The notes under the pieces: model-generated
Database searches by the model: none
Told to the model about the DNA's origin: nothing
Seen by the model: only the letters and a program-made list of their open reading frames with translations
Source: Tolumonas sp.
GTDB taxonomy: Bacteria; Pseudomonadota; Gammaproteobacteria; Enterobacterales; Aeromonadaceae
NCBI GenBank assembly: GCA_028683735.1
Contig: JAQUHG010000004.1
Span: forward strand, 1 to 37,587
Direction of reading: 5' to 3'
Length of the DNA: 37,587 bases
Position numbers and translations under genes: made by a program
In this document: in pieces, positions 22,701 to 30,453 of the stretch
Layout: each line of letters begins with the position of its first letter
Position numbering within the stretch: the stretch's first letter is position 1

Positions 22701-23477
22701 CTGCAATACCTTTTTGCTCAGCTCATCGTGCAGCAGTGAAACATTGATAGTTGTTGATCCGAGTAAATCTTGAGCCGCTTTTAATATGGCCTCGGCCTGC
22801 GATTGGCGATCTGTCAGCGATGATAGGTCAACGGTGATCTGCTGTATTTCAGCCGCTCTATCTTGAATGGATGTATTAAGAGCTGGGATCAACTCAATAT
22901 CAGATAACAATGATTGAGCCAAATGACTTTCTTCAATCTGCCCCTGCAGCGCATCCAATATGTTTTGTATATTTTCGGCTGTTTCAGCGTAGGTGCCAGA
23001 CTCCGAATTGTACGGCCCGGCAACCGGAGGGTTGCTCCGATTTACAAATCGAACCCAGTAATACACCTTCGCTGACCCGCCGATTGGGTCTGAGTACATG
23101 TTGGCAGATGAAGTGCCTATTTTTACGGCCAGTGATAAATTATCTGTCTCAGACCTAAACACCTCTGCATACGCATGCCCTCGGTAATTCGGGTCATCCC
23201 ATTCAATCAAAATTGTGTTGAATGCACCGTTGGCAATAACATTGAGCGGTTTTGCCGGGAACTGAATGTCAGTGGGTGAAGATATAAGATCGGTGTTGAT
23301 GCCGGCTTTATAGTTTGATCCTATCCGGGATAGCGTTGCGAGGCCGAGAGACTGCAGATCTCGATATGTCACCGCCTTATCAAGCTGATTCCCGCGCTGC
23401 CCCGTGAGAAGCTCTACATTCTCAGAAACACTGTTTAGATCGCGCCCGGAGGTAAAAGCCGTACTATTAGCCACCAC
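19770..23477 (-). CDS. Large tail fibre, lambda J-like C-terminal architecture (1235 aa)
   Basis: Residues 1-65 probably anchor the fibre to the tail. Residues about 70-165 form a fibronectin III-like module (KPLNVIANGAFNTILIEWDD). Residues about 165-710 are a very long coiled-coil shaft with degenerate repeats (the Q-T-A-R-A-x-A-D-S-A-L-S-x-R-V-D type), followed by a jelly-roll, carbohydrate-binding-like insert (about 712-866, NLFINPAFTNDNHGFYG to WWMITGVQWVNANATRPVS). More shaft follows. Residues about 950-1050 resemble DUF1983 of lambda host-specificity protein J (FFVFDPNSAAPTQSLFAVSDGRVVIQKAVI). The last 150 residues are a compact beta domain and probably the receptor tip. It overlaps the upstream gene by 11 bp. 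Confidence 0.85.
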   Translation of the reverse strand: MVANSTAFTSGRDLNSVSENVELLTGQRGNQLDKAVTYRDLQSLGLATLSRIGSNYKAGINTDLISSPTDIQFPAKPLNVIANGAFNTILIEWDDPNYRGHAYAEVFRSETDNLSLAVKIGTSSANMYSDPIGGSAKVYYWVRFVNRSNPPVAGPYNSESGTYAETAENIQNILDALQGQIEESHLAQSLLSDIELIPALNTSIQDRAAEIQQITVDLSSLTDRQSQAEAILKAAQDLLGSTTINVSLLHDELSKKVLQYGADVQSLRNAILSVDPATGEITIDAINVVRSELQTNIDQVTQRVSSVEGVLTQKASSIEVGLQAQRISTVETQMDSINAELTNQVTRAEFIETTEDVTQLTTRMSAAEGSITQKATQQSVDQLGSRVATAESGLIAVNTDLQSKATQISQIDSAYKAADTANASVGAANSAAITQLSQTVSTANSATSQHLSNLDSSVSGLNSSVTLLQQSSSSNAETIASSYEQLRAKADLAALAAANAALSDDESSRANRVSEASIRKDMTVTANNHEALAQTVEELQADFETTSASLTAQVAAEQTARSTAVESLAQTISTLESSYKTADAALSAKVSSEETARASGDLALSSRVDQVVAATGANAAAIQNESTARANADSAITTMASTAQAKADSTYALTQTEITNRAYADAALSSRIDTTQAAVNGVSAAIQSEQQARVAADSAIAGRTDKIEAAMAGDIGNLFINPAFTNDNHGFYGQGVVRYAGYPYMPAGSPAANCLEISARDTIGKNIPVMAGDVYHFSLACATGDSGAPGIGIGACVKNAGGEVISWLLAASRADASAEWRTISGSITIPAGAASISLWVQLDYAGAGHWWMITGVQWVNANATRPVSAILLSEQTARIDADSSLSQRVDTSQARADSAYAIAQAEVTNRAAADNALSQRVDTVQATAGDLTASVQTQSQAISSLQAGAQAMWTVKGQVADVQAGIGLMVDGAGKSQVMVSASQFFVFDPNSAAPTQSLFAVSDGRVVIQKAVIEAATIETVTAMKLTADYVKAGVSISSPIINGGSLSLGNIFMDSGAAGFGKGGPYGGWGFGWNTIIYQDGSLYTNRLYADSGRFNGEVNASSGIFNNVTIAENCNVLGTVYANKLVGDVVGVKSLSNGQTITINASDRTRQVLITGSMGVPGNSSTYTGHVYVNGGEVQTVYSHASPYGKVIAPISYVFTLNAYSSCTVGVYTDTGDGCTVIVSPVSTSTFS

Positions 23478-25077
23478 TCATCTCCTGCATTGATGTTGCC
23501 AGCGTGATCCGCTCAACTTTTGCATTTCCTCTCACTTCAATCTGCCACTTATACCCTCGGAGTGCGGGAAGCCTGAATGCACCATCAGGCAAAACAGACG
23601 CTGATAAATCCAACTCCTGAACGCCATTAACGAACAACACCATCCCTATCTTACTGATATCGTCAGATACGATCCGGCAACTTGAGAATGAAGTGCCTTG
23701 GTTTTCAATAAACTCTTTACTACGCCAACGAAATTCGACGTTGCTTTCACTGCCACCTCGCCATGAATACAATGCCGTGCCTTTGGCCAAGTACAGCGCA
23801 TCGGCTGTCATATCGTTATAGGCCGCGTCCCATCTATTCGAGAGCTCTCTGAAATCACCGGTTTGCGGGTCATAAATAAACCCCGTTGTATCCGTTATTC
23901 CTATGTATTTCCCTTCATACGACCACGCTCTCAGCGTTGAAGGGCTCATTGCCTGCCACTGATTGCGTGAAATTATTTTATCTGTAGCAACCGACGCTCC
24001 ACTTTCGGTAACGCCAACCAACCCATCCGGTGACGCATACAAAACAACGCCATCAACAGAAACCATTGATCGCTTGCTGATGCAGGCTTGCTGGACATTT
24101 AATTTTTGACTGGTAATCGATGATGATGAAACGCCTGTCATCACATAGGGGTAACCTTTGGTTCCTACAACAAGTGATGTTCCGGCCGGGCAAATAGCCA
24201 CAACGTCATCTTCTGTTGTTAACCGGTTAGCGTTCGGCCATGCATATGGCAAATAGGCGCCAGAAAACAGCACTGTGTTGCCAGAAAAACCTGCGGCAAT
24301 GCCATTCGCCATTAAACATAGGCCGCGCATATCATCTGGAGGCGGCAGGTAATCTTCCGTTGCCAGCGTTGGCCCTAACTGATCATCGGTTAGTGAATCG
24401 ATGAATGAGCCCACAGCGACATCCAGCTCCGCAACCAAGTACCATCCACTGCTGGAATCGCTGGTTGCGCTGCGATATACGCGGCGGCGATTGATATTGT
24501 TGTTATTTGATTGTGGTGCAGAAAAGATAAGTTCAACTGATGAGCCAGGAATGGAGATGGTCACCTCTATCGATGCTGCGCTTGGCGGCCCCTCCTCCCC
24601 GGTGGCTGATACAAAGGTCTGGATGTAATACCGTGATTCATCATCAGTAGAGGAATCATCAGCACTGCCTTCTGGAGGGGTGATAGCACCAATGCCGACA
24701 ATGGCTGATGGCGCGGGAACGCCAAGCCTGAAATAGGCAGTCGGTCTAATCGCCCCCGAAGTAGCCACATCTGACATGGTCACTTTTGGGTAATTACCAT
24801 CAGTGTAATAAACTCGACCATAGTCATCCTGCGCAACTGGCGATCGAATAACATCAACATCACCAGCCCACGAAAACCAGAAATCACCCCAATAATGAAA
24901 AATCGTTTTTGGTGTTGTCGGGAATGTAACTGCGTTAAGGGAATCATCATTCAGTGGTGAAATGACGCCGCTGTCAAAATGGCAATCCTTCGCTAACACA
25001 CCACATTCATCGGGCAATAGAAATGGCTCAACGCGAGGTTTCATTCCCAGCATTGTGGTTATATCAATAGTTGGCAT
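23467..25077 (-). CDS. Tail hub/nozzle or stabilisation protein (536 aa)
   Basis: A beta-rich 536-residue protein with repeated aromatic/Gly blades (TIFHYWGDFWFSWAGDVDVI, YLAKGTALYSWRGGSE), suggesting a propeller-like fold. It is placed between the adaptor/fibre genes and the large fibre. P22 gp10-type tail accessory or tail-tubular-B-like proteins have this composition and position; the exact family is uncertain. The ribosome binding site is poor (GAAAAATCAAA before ATG 25077). The gene begins a transcription unit headed by promoter copy 3 and a hairpin. Confidence 0.6.
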   Translation of the reverse strand: MPTIDITTMLGMKPRVEPFLLPDECGVLAKDCHFDSGVISPLNDDSLNAVTFPTTPKTIFHYWGDFWFSWAGDVDVIRSPVAQDDYGRVYYTDGNYPKVTMSDVATSGAIRPTAYFRLGVPAPSAIVGIGAITPPEGSADDSSTDDESRYYIQTFVSATGEEGPPSAASIEVTISIPGSSVELIFSAPQSNNNNINRRRVYRSATSDSSSGWYLVAELDVAVGSFIDSLTDDQLGPTLATEDYLPPPDDMRGLCLMANGIAAGFSGNTVLFSGAYLPYAWPNANRLTTEDDVVAICPAGTSLVVGTKGYPYVMTGVSSSSITSQKLNVQQACISKRSMVSVDGVVLYASPDGLVGVTESGASVATDKIISRNQWQAMSPSTLRAWSYEGKYIGITDTTGFIYDPQTGDFRELSNRWDAAYNDMTADALYLAKGTALYSWRGGSESNVEFRWRSKEFIENQGTSFSSCRIVSDDISKIGMVLFVNGVQELDLSASVLPDGAFRLPALRGYKWQIEVRGNAKVERITLATSMQEMSGG

Positions 25078-25099
25078 TTTGATTTTTCAGGAGGGAGAA

Positions 25100-25132
25100 A
25101 AAGAAAAACCCGCAACTCAGAGAGCGCGGGTT
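25100..25132 (-). terminator. Hairpin and U-tract after promoter copy 3
   Basis: The stem AACCCGC/GCGGGTT encloses 12 nt, and TTTTTCTTTTT follows on the minus strand. It starts 11 nt after the -10 of the promoter at 25144-25172 and lies before the 536-aa gene. Confidence 0.86.
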
Positions 25133-25143
25133 ATTATTTGGAT

Positions 25144-25172
25144 AATGTAACGCTGGAGATATCTTTGGTCAA
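25144..25172 (-). promoter_or_regulatory. Late promoter copy 3 (CAGCGTTACATT type)
   Basis: On the minus strand: -35 TTGACC (25167-25172), a 17-bp spacer ending CAGCGT, -10 TACATT (25144-25149). It is the closest of the three to the sigma70 consensus and serves the 536-aa tail and large-fibre genes. Confidence 0.75.
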
Positions 25173-25187
25173 CTATGCAGCTGATTG

Positions 25188-25451
25188 CTATGTAGCGACT
25201 TCAGTCTGCTCTACTGGCTCTGGATCAACCAGACCAGCTAAATCCGCGTAAGTTACTGCGCTGGGGTTACCGTCTATATCAGACAGAAATTTTGTACGTT
25301 CAGTTTTGCTATATGCTCGATTGAACGGTTTTTCCGCGATAATAGAGCCGTCGCCTCTGACCACCCGGTTTAACCACTCCACTTCTACTGCTGAATATTC
25401 AGGCAGCACCCTGACGCTTTTTAATACTTTTAATTCTGTTACTTCGCTCAT
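25188..25451 (-). CDS. Small hypothetical protein downstream of the fibre gene (87 aa)
   Basis: The acidic 87-residue protein contains LPEYSAVEVEWLNRVVRGDGSIIAEKPFNRAYS and ends EPVEQTEVAT. It lies 8 bp after the 495-aa fibre gene in the same direction, a place where tail fibre assembly chaperones or fibre-associated proteins often lie, but no known chaperone family is recognised. It ends its transcription unit: a promoter and hairpin follow. Confidence 0.65.
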   Translation of the reverse strand: MSEVTELKVLKSVRVLPEYSAVEVEWLNRVVRGDGSIIAEKPFNRAYSKTERTKFLSDIDGNPSAVTYADLAGLVDPEPVEQTEVAT

Positions 25452-25459
25452 TTCAATGC

Positions 25460-26947
25460 CTATGCAATTTGATATGTTGCTGAAACCATGTAATCCGCGC
25501 CTGATTCAAACTGGTACGCAGCTCTACTTCCGACGTGATTAAACGTTATCATCGTACTGCCACCTCTCATGCATGCGTTAATTTCTGACTGCAATACCCC
25601 ACCTTTATAGACCGCGCACGGAATATACCCTCCTTCTCCCAGCCAGATAGGCACAAATGGGATGCCGTAAATTTCACCACTATTACTTGGTACCGATAAC
25701 CCAATGAATGAGATGTACGCACGTATATGTGCAAGCCCACCCTGCCGCATATACGTGCCATTTTTAGCTGCAAAATTAGACACGCCTACGACTGATGGCT
25801 CCCAAGTGCCAGGCACTTGAGGAAAATTTTTATCGTGCATCAGTGTAGATAGTGACTGCGACGCCCCGCTACCGGTATCCCATACCAGCGCACCTTCTGG
25901 TGGTTGTCTATCTAAAAACGGGGTAACGCTTACATAAGCAGTCCATGCTAGCGTGGCCCTGATGCATGTAAATGATGTCATCTGCAAATACAGCCATGCT
26001 GTGCCATCAGCCTGCTGATACGCAAGAAAACGAGGACTCCCTGCGGTATCGGTTATGCCGGACAGCTTGAATCCTTCGCGGTTTGTGGCGCTAATGCTGA
26101 ATTCTACTTTCCCTTCGGTCCACGCGCCGTAGCTGCCGGTCAATGTTACTATTTCCCGAGAGCCAGATCCGCTAAGCGGTAATCGACACAGACGCAAAAG
26201 AACCGTTTCAGCGTTCACATAATAATCCAACTCCAGTGATGTCAGGCTATTACCCGTCATCGACGTGTTTTCTAACGCCCAGCCATCAGCGATTAAAGCC
26301 TTATCTGATTGACGAGCCGAGTCAACGCGCACACCGTAGGTTTGCTCGCCATTCCACCCCATGAGCGTCGGGAATGTCGCACCCCATGGCACTTGAGCGT
26401 TTATGTTGCTGATAGCCGCGTTAGTCGGTGACAGCCCTTTTGATGCATCAAAAATTGTGTGTCCGGTGCCGCAGTTTTTCCAACGTAAAAACTGCGCCGG
26501 AGATCGTAAATCAAAATCTGGCGACGAGCCGGGGCCAGAATTCATTGCCGCGAGATTCGGCAACGTGACCTGATTGCCAGCAGGGCCTGTTAACGTTACG
26601 TTTGCGGCGGCACCGGTGGACCACGATTCCAAGTTTCCATATTGTGCGTTGGCATACGCCAGCGATTGCGAAATGCGGGATGATAATTCAGGGATCGTGT
26701 CTGTAACCGTGACCTGAATTTTATATTTTTTGCCGGATGCAGTGGCGCCCTCCCATGCCTCAACTAAATACAGCTCAGTGTCAGAATTGACGTAATCAAC
26801 TTCGCTAATCACATTATCGATAACGCACATGCAGCCTTTACCGACTTTTTGCAGCAAATTACTCAGCCACGATGTGCCGCTCCCGGTTACCTTTTTACTT
26901 CCACTGGTAACTGTAATTGTGCCAGTTCTTACCCAAGTGCCCGCCAT
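25460..26947 (-). CDS. Tail fibre protein (495 aa)
   Basis: The N-terminus MAGTWVRTGTITVTSGSKKVTG..TSWLSNLLQKVGKGC..VDYVNSDTELYLVEAWEGATASGKKY is the head-binding/anchor domain common to many podovirus and Mu-like fibres, with regularly spaced Gly, Thr and aromatic residues. A short coiled stretch and a Gly/Asn/Pro linker follow. Residues about 130-495 are beta-rich without obvious catalytic motifs. It is therefore a receptor-binding fibre, and a depolymerase activity cannot be claimed. It lies 12 bp after the adaptor gene. Confidence 0.8.
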   Translation of the reverse strand: MAGTWVRTGTITVTSGSKKVTGSGTSWLSNLLQKVGKGCMCVIDNVISEVDYVNSDTELYLVEAWEGATASGKKYKIQVTVTDTIPELSSRISQSLAYANAQYGNLESWSTGAAANVTLTGPAGNQVTLPNLAAMNSGPGSSPDFDLRSPAQFLRWKNCGTGHTIFDASKGLSPTNAAISNINAQVPWGATFPTLMGWNGEQTYGVRVDSARQSDKALIADGWALENTSMTGNSLTSLELDYYVNAETVLLRLCRLPLSGSGSREIVTLTGSYGAWTEGKVEFSISATNREGFKLSGITDTAGSPRFLAYQQADGTAWLYLQMTSFTCIRATLAWTAYVSVTPFLDRQPPEGALVWDTGSGASQSLSTLMHDKNFPQVPGTWEPSVVGVSNFAAKNGTYMRQGGLAHIRAYISFIGLSVPSNSGEIYGIPFVPIWLGEGGYIPCAVYKGGVLQSEINACMRGGSTMITFNHVGSRAAYQFESGADYMVSATYQIA

Positions 26948-26959
26948 TCTTTGCTACCT

Positions 26960-27637
26960 CTACTGCTGAGTGGTTCGCTGGAATGCCTGACTTTGAATTT
27001 GAGCCAACGCATTGTCTGCATTGGTTTTCTCACCAAGCTGCTGTGAAAACGCATTGTAGTGACTAACGGCGCGATTACTGTTTGCAACATAATCAGCATC
27101 TTTGCTGTAGGCGCGATAAAGGATGAAATCAATAATTGGGTTGATGTAGATATCATCGAGATCAGCAACGGCTGGCGTTGTTGCGTCATTAACTTGTGCT
27201 ATCGTTTTTGCCTGTGGAGCAACCGAATAAACCAGGTTAATTTTTGCGGAAGCTATAACACCGGGATAGAGATAGAAAACCTTTGGATCGCGATCATCAT
27301 AAGTGTACGCGGCAGCGTCAGCGGCATCTGCACTAATGTGCCAGTCTGGATAGTTATCATCTAAAGCAGCACGATCTATGTAGCGAATAACACGACCGCT
27401 ATCATTACGCACTACGTCGATCAACTTTAAAGCATTTGACGGAAGTAATTGTTTTGTTCCTGCTGCGCACGTAAATTCAACGTCGGCCGCATTAGCATCC
27501 GGTCTCATAAGGACAATAGCCCGAACGCCATCATTATAATAATCCAGCAGCTCTTGTTTTGGCCAACGAGCCCAAATTTTGTCATTCAGAAGCGTGTTGC
27601 AGCGAGACAGAATTGTATCAACAGTTACAGTTGCCAT
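26960..27637 (-). CDS. Head-tail adaptor-like protein (DUF6682-type, 225 aa)
   Basis: The protein begins MATVTVDTILSRCNTLLNDKIWARWPKQELLDYYNDGVRAIV, a helical pattern shared by phage adaptor proteins that bind the portal and accept the tail. The middle (PSNALKLIDVVRNDSGRVIRYIDRAALDDNYPDWHIS) is beta, and the C-terminus (ADLDDIYINPIIDFILYRAYSKDADY) helical. GGAG lies upstream of the ATG. A terminator lies inside the end of the preceding gene. It is the ring below the portal or its neighbour; the family name is from memory and not certain. Confidence 0.65.
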   Translation of the reverse strand: MATVTVDTILSRCNTLLNDKIWARWPKQELLDYYNDGVRAIVLMRPDANAADVEFTCAAGTKQLLPSNALKLIDVVRNDSGRVIRYIDRAALDDNYPDWHISADAADAAAYTYDDRDPKVFYLYPGVIASAKINLVYSVAPQAKTIAQVNDATTPAVADLDDIYINPIIDFILYRAYSKDADYVANSNRAVSHYNAFSQQLGEKTNADNALAQIQSQAFQRTTQQ

Positions 27638-27651
27638 TTATTGGACTCCAG

Positions 27652-27681
27652 TTAAAAGAAACCCCGTGCTCTGACGGGGTT
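27652..27681 (-). terminator. Intrinsic terminator inside the 3' end of the 194-aa gene
   Basis: An 8-bp stem AACCCCGT/ACGGGGTT with a 6-nt loop is followed on the minus strand by TTCTTTTAA. The hairpin falls inside the final coding codons (NPVRARGFF), so coding and terminator overlap. Confidence 0.8.
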
Positions 27682-28236
27682 GGAAAATTCGGATTGAACT
27701 AGCTCATTCGATTGCGCCAGCCTGAATCTGGCGGCTCGCCGATAACCTTCGGTGAATTCTGCGCCATATAACTGAGCGCGCTTGCCGTCAGTCCACGGCA
27801 TGCCTGGTTGCAGATATAATATTTTTGCAGCACCGAACGCGATTGTTTCGGCGTGGTCGTCGTAGATTGGCTTGGGCAATGAAGAGGCTGACTGAATTGG
27901 CTCAACGTTATAGCCAATCGTCATGCTTGGAATGTCCCGCAATGCCTTGAGTTGATTGGCTGATATAGCGATGTAATCAATGCCGCCAGACAACAGCTCG
28001 CCATCACCACCAACAATAGAGTTCAGATCGGATGATTTCAGGTTGTCGTCAGTGCAAACTGTGATTGCTTGCCCGGCAATGACGCCGGTAAGTGTTTTGC
28101 TATCAACCAAATATTTACTGTTTCGGCAGAAAATAATAGCGGCCTCAACTACAGCCGCCCTCATCATGATTTCAAGTGGTCCGGTAATATGCCGGCGCAC
28201 AATGGGCAGAAATATTTCCGGATCAACCATGTCCAT
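27652..28236 (-). CDS. Phage head-completion/connector-like protein (194 aa)
   Basis: The protein begins MDMVDPEIFLPIVRRHITGPLEIMMRAAVVEAAIIFCRNSKYL and is mixed helix/beta, with the C-terminus rich in Arg and aromatic residues. The stop of the previous gene and the ATG overlap as TAATG, so translation is coupled. Position between coat-associated genes and the adaptor suggests a connector or head-completion role. Its last codons encode the hairpin of an intrinsic terminator. No family is confidently assigned. Confidence 0.6.
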   Translation of the reverse strand: MDMVDPEIFLPIVRRHITGPLEIMMRAAVVEAAIIFCRNSKYLVDSKTLTGVIAGQAITVCTDDNLKSSDLNSIVGGDGELLSGGIDYIAISANQLKALRDIPSMTIGYNVEPIQSASSLPKPIYDDHAETIAFGAAKILYLQPGMPWTDGKRAQLYGAEFTEGYRRAARFRLAQSNELVQSEFSNPVRARGFF

Positions 28237-28673
28237 TATTCAGCTGCCTTAGCCTGTTTTTCTTTCAGTGCATCGCGGACACGAACCGCATAATCACGCA
28301 CTAATTCGCCCGGGTTAATTTCAATGCCAAGGCTTTCAGATTCAACGATAGTTTTCAGCTTGGTGCTGGTTAACTTACCCAGATCGCCATACCCATCAAC
28401 AACAAGACTTGCCGCGGCCAATTCAGCCAATCGATCTTCTTCGGCCTTTTCAGCAGCCAATTGCGCAGCGAATAATTTTTCTTCCTGCTCTTTCTGAACC
28501 AACTCGTAGTCAGACTCTTTAACCCAGACATCTTTGTGCGATAAAAACTTATACGCCACATCGACAGGGACGGGGATTGGAATGCCTGCAGGAAACGACA
28601 GGTTTGTACCGTAAACGGTGTCTTTCTTTTCCGGCTTACTGCCGATATAAACAAGATTAATTGTTTCAGCCAT
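28236..28673 (-). CDS. Hypothetical virion protein with acidic helical middle (145 aa)
   Basis: The N-terminal 50 residues are beta-like (INLVYIGSKPEKKDTVYG). A highly charged helix follows (ELVQKEQEEKLFAAQLAAEKAEEDRLAEL), then a C-terminal segment with Lys/Glu-rich helices (DLGKLTSTKLKTIVESE). GGGA precedes the ATG. It lies between the decoration and connector genes and shares a stop/start overlap with the latter. It may be a head-associated or assembly factor; no family recognised. Confidence 0.6.
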   Translation of the reverse strand: MAETINLVYIGSKPEKKDTVYGTNLSFPAGIPIPVPVDVAYKFLSHKDVWVKESDYELVQKEQEEKLFAAQLAAEKAEEDRLAELAAASLVVDGYGDLGKLTSTKLKTIVESESLGIEINPGELVRDYAVRVRDALKEKQAKAAE

Positions 28674-28689
28674 GATGATTTCCCAGAAT

Positions 28690-28714
28690 AAAAAAGGCCC
28701 ACCGAAGTGAGCCT
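28690..28714 (-). terminator. Intrinsic terminator between decoration and 145-aa genes
   Basis: The stem AAGGCTCAC/GTGGGCCTT with a TTCG tetraloop is followed by TTTTT on the minus strand. It would cut down read-through from the coat/decoration region. Confidence 0.88.
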
Positions 28715-28730
28715 TGATTAATTGATTGTT

Positions 28731-29126
28731 TTACAGGGTGCCAACAACTTCATAGTGGGCACGGAATGTCACCTTGCCGGTAGCAGCGGCGCCACCAACG
28801 ACGAGTGATAACGTGGTGTTATCTACAGACGTCAATGCATCTTCGATTGGTTTGTAGCCAGAGCCAGCAGATGCGCAACTCAGGCCAGCGATCAGCGCGG
28901 TATCGCCGAGCTTAACGTCGATAGTCACACCCGCGCCAAGCGCCGCATTAATGTATTCAATACCGGTCAGCTTGCATCCGGCTGGAAACTGGCGACCTTC
29001 GATAACCGTGGCCGCCGCGTCGGCAGCGAAAGTAAAACTGAAACCAGCCTTTGAGCTGTTACCAGCAGAGCCTTGATAAACCGCCTTCCCCAGCAGGTTT
29101 GATTTTTTGGTATCCATATTTGCCAT
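28731..29126 (-). CDS. Putative capsid decoration (cement) protein (131 aa)
   Basis: A small Ala/Gly/Val-rich, beta-rich protein without charged clusters (AGFSFTFAADAAATVIEGRQFPAGCKL, then TLSLVVGGAAATGKVTFRAHYEVVGTL), encoded directly after the coat gene. Jelly-roll cement proteins of podoviruses have this size, composition and place. AAGGA precedes the ATG. A stand-alone decoration protein beside a coat with no obvious extra domain fits a cement role; it is inferred from composition and synteny. Confidence 0.62.
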   Translation of the reverse strand: MANMDTKKSNLLGKAVYQGSAGNSSKAGFSFTFAADAAATVIEGRQFPAGCKLTGIEYINAALGAGVTIDVKLGDTALIAGLSCASAGSGYKPIEDALTSVDNTTLSLVVGGAAATGKVTFRAHYEVVGTL

Positions 29127-29138
29127 ATTCCTTCATCA

Positions 29139-29165
29139 AAAAGAAAAGACCGGACAATGCCGGCC
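29139..29165 (-). terminator. Intrinsic terminator between coat and decoration genes
   Basis: The stem GGCCGG/CCGGTC (one G-U pair) with a 6-nt loop is followed by TTTTCTTTTT on the minus strand. Confidence 0.85.
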
Positions 29166-29179
29166 ATAACTATTCCCGC

Positions 29180-30388
29180 TTACAGAGTGATTGCGGTATC
29201 CAGCGCGATAACGCCGAGGTCATTGATCTTGCCGTACTTGTCAGCAAAGCGGATTTTCTTGCGGCCATTGATCCAACTGATAGAGATTTCAGTGCTATTT
29301 CCGTGATCGGCTGGTTCTTCATGGTAGTTAAACGAACCACCGTTTTGTGCACCAAATGCCAACGCCATAGCCTGACCACCCAACAGAATTGCACGGTCGA
29401 TATTGGTCGCCGCATTTACCTGTGCGATGGTTGCCGCGTTGTCATTGTTGGAAATATTGACAACATCACCGGTTTTGAAGCGGATCGGCATGCCACTACC
29501 TTGGCGAACCAAGATGTTGCGCCACATCGCACATTGCCCTTTGAACAATGGATGATTGAAACCTTTAGAGCGATTAACTGCGTTGGCCGTCATCGCCTGC
29601 CAGTCTTTACCAGCGGTTGATGTGTACCAGTCATTCCATTGGCGCGGAGTAACACTCAGCACATACCACGGGTCTTCATCGGCCATTTCATCGCCAGCAA
29701 ACTTAACAGGTGACAATGGTGTTGCCAGCTCTGATAAGTACAGTGACAAATTATCTACACAAGCCAGGCTAAACTTATCCGCTGAGTCGATACCAGCAAA
29801 TGAAGTGGCATCACCGCCGAAGAAATGACGTTCATAGGTTGGTGGCAGGACGTCATTAACCATGATTTTTTGATATTCTTCGTCATCAGCCAATGGGACG
29901 ATAATTCCGGTTCCAGAAACCGAACCCCGCGCACCAGCCAGATGAATGGTTGTTAACTGATCATCCAGCTGACCATAGTAAGAGCCAGTCAGCAAAGTTC
30001 GCGCTGTTTTCTTCAAACCGTGCTTGGTTCGCTGTTGCGACATCTTGCCGCCAGCATCGACACCATGTCGGCCCTGATTGATTTTCAGTGAGAAGCTGGC
30101 CTGAGACAGGTTTTCTAAACGACCTTCCAGCTTCTGATCACCCATAGTTGGGCGGCCATTCAGCTGATGGAAGATCTGCATATCCACTTCATCACCAGCC
30201 GTTTTACTCAGATCGGTAACGCGAACAATGGGGGCTTTGTGACTTGATTGATTCTTGGCATTATCCGGCTGCGCTTCCTGTGGTGCGGAGTCCGTCATCA
30301 TATTGGCGAACGATTTGGTGCGATTAGCTTCGGTAAATAACGCCGCCTGCATGATCTTGTTAGACATGGCGCTGGTTACTTGTGTCAT
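29180..30388 (-). CDS. Major capsid (coat) protein, DUF4043/phage capsid family (402 aa)
   Basis: Residues about 40-402 match the phage capsid family that includes N4 gp56-like proteins (SHKAPIVRVTDLSKTAGDEVDMQIFHQLNGRPTMGDQKLEGRLENLSQASFSLKINQGRHGVDAGG, and a C-terminal ISISWINGRKKIRFADKYGKINDLGVIALDT). The HK97-type coat fold is expected. There is no scaffold domain at the N-terminus; a separate scaffold gene precedes it, as in P22. GGAG is 6 nt before the ATG. Terminators stand before and after, so coat expression may be set apart from its neighbours. Confidence 0.88.
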   Translation of the reverse strand: MTQVTSAMSNKIMQAALFTEANRTKSFANMMTDSAPQEAQPDNAKNQSSHKAPIVRVTDLSKTAGDEVDMQIFHQLNGRPTMGDQKLEGRLENLSQASFSLKINQGRHGVDAGGKMSQQRTKHGLKKTARTLLTGSYYGQLDDQLTTIHLAGARGSVSGTGIIVPLADDEEYQKIMVNDVLPPTYERHFFGGDATSFAGIDSADKFSLACVDNLSLYLSELATPLSPVKFAGDEMADEDPWYVLSVTPRQWNDWYTSTAGKDWQAMTANAVNRSKGFNHPLFKGQCAMWRNILVRQGSGMPIRFKTGDVVNISNNDNAATIAQVNAATNIDRAILLGGQAMALAFGAQNGGSFNYHEEPADHGNSTEISISWINGRKKIRFADKYGKINDLGVIALDTAITL

Positions 30389-30410
30389 AAATTTCTCCAG
30401 GACTAGAAAC

Positions 30411-30433
30411 GAAAAAACCCGCCGAAGCGGGTT
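30411..30433 (-). terminator. Intrinsic terminator between scaffold and coat genes
   Basis: The stem AACCCGC/GCGGGTT with a UUCG tetraloop is followed by TTTT on the minus strand. Coat mRNA therefore needs read-through, or a promoter that I cannot see. Confidence 0.88.
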
Positions 30434-30453
30434 AGTTGAATTTTGGTTTGTGA

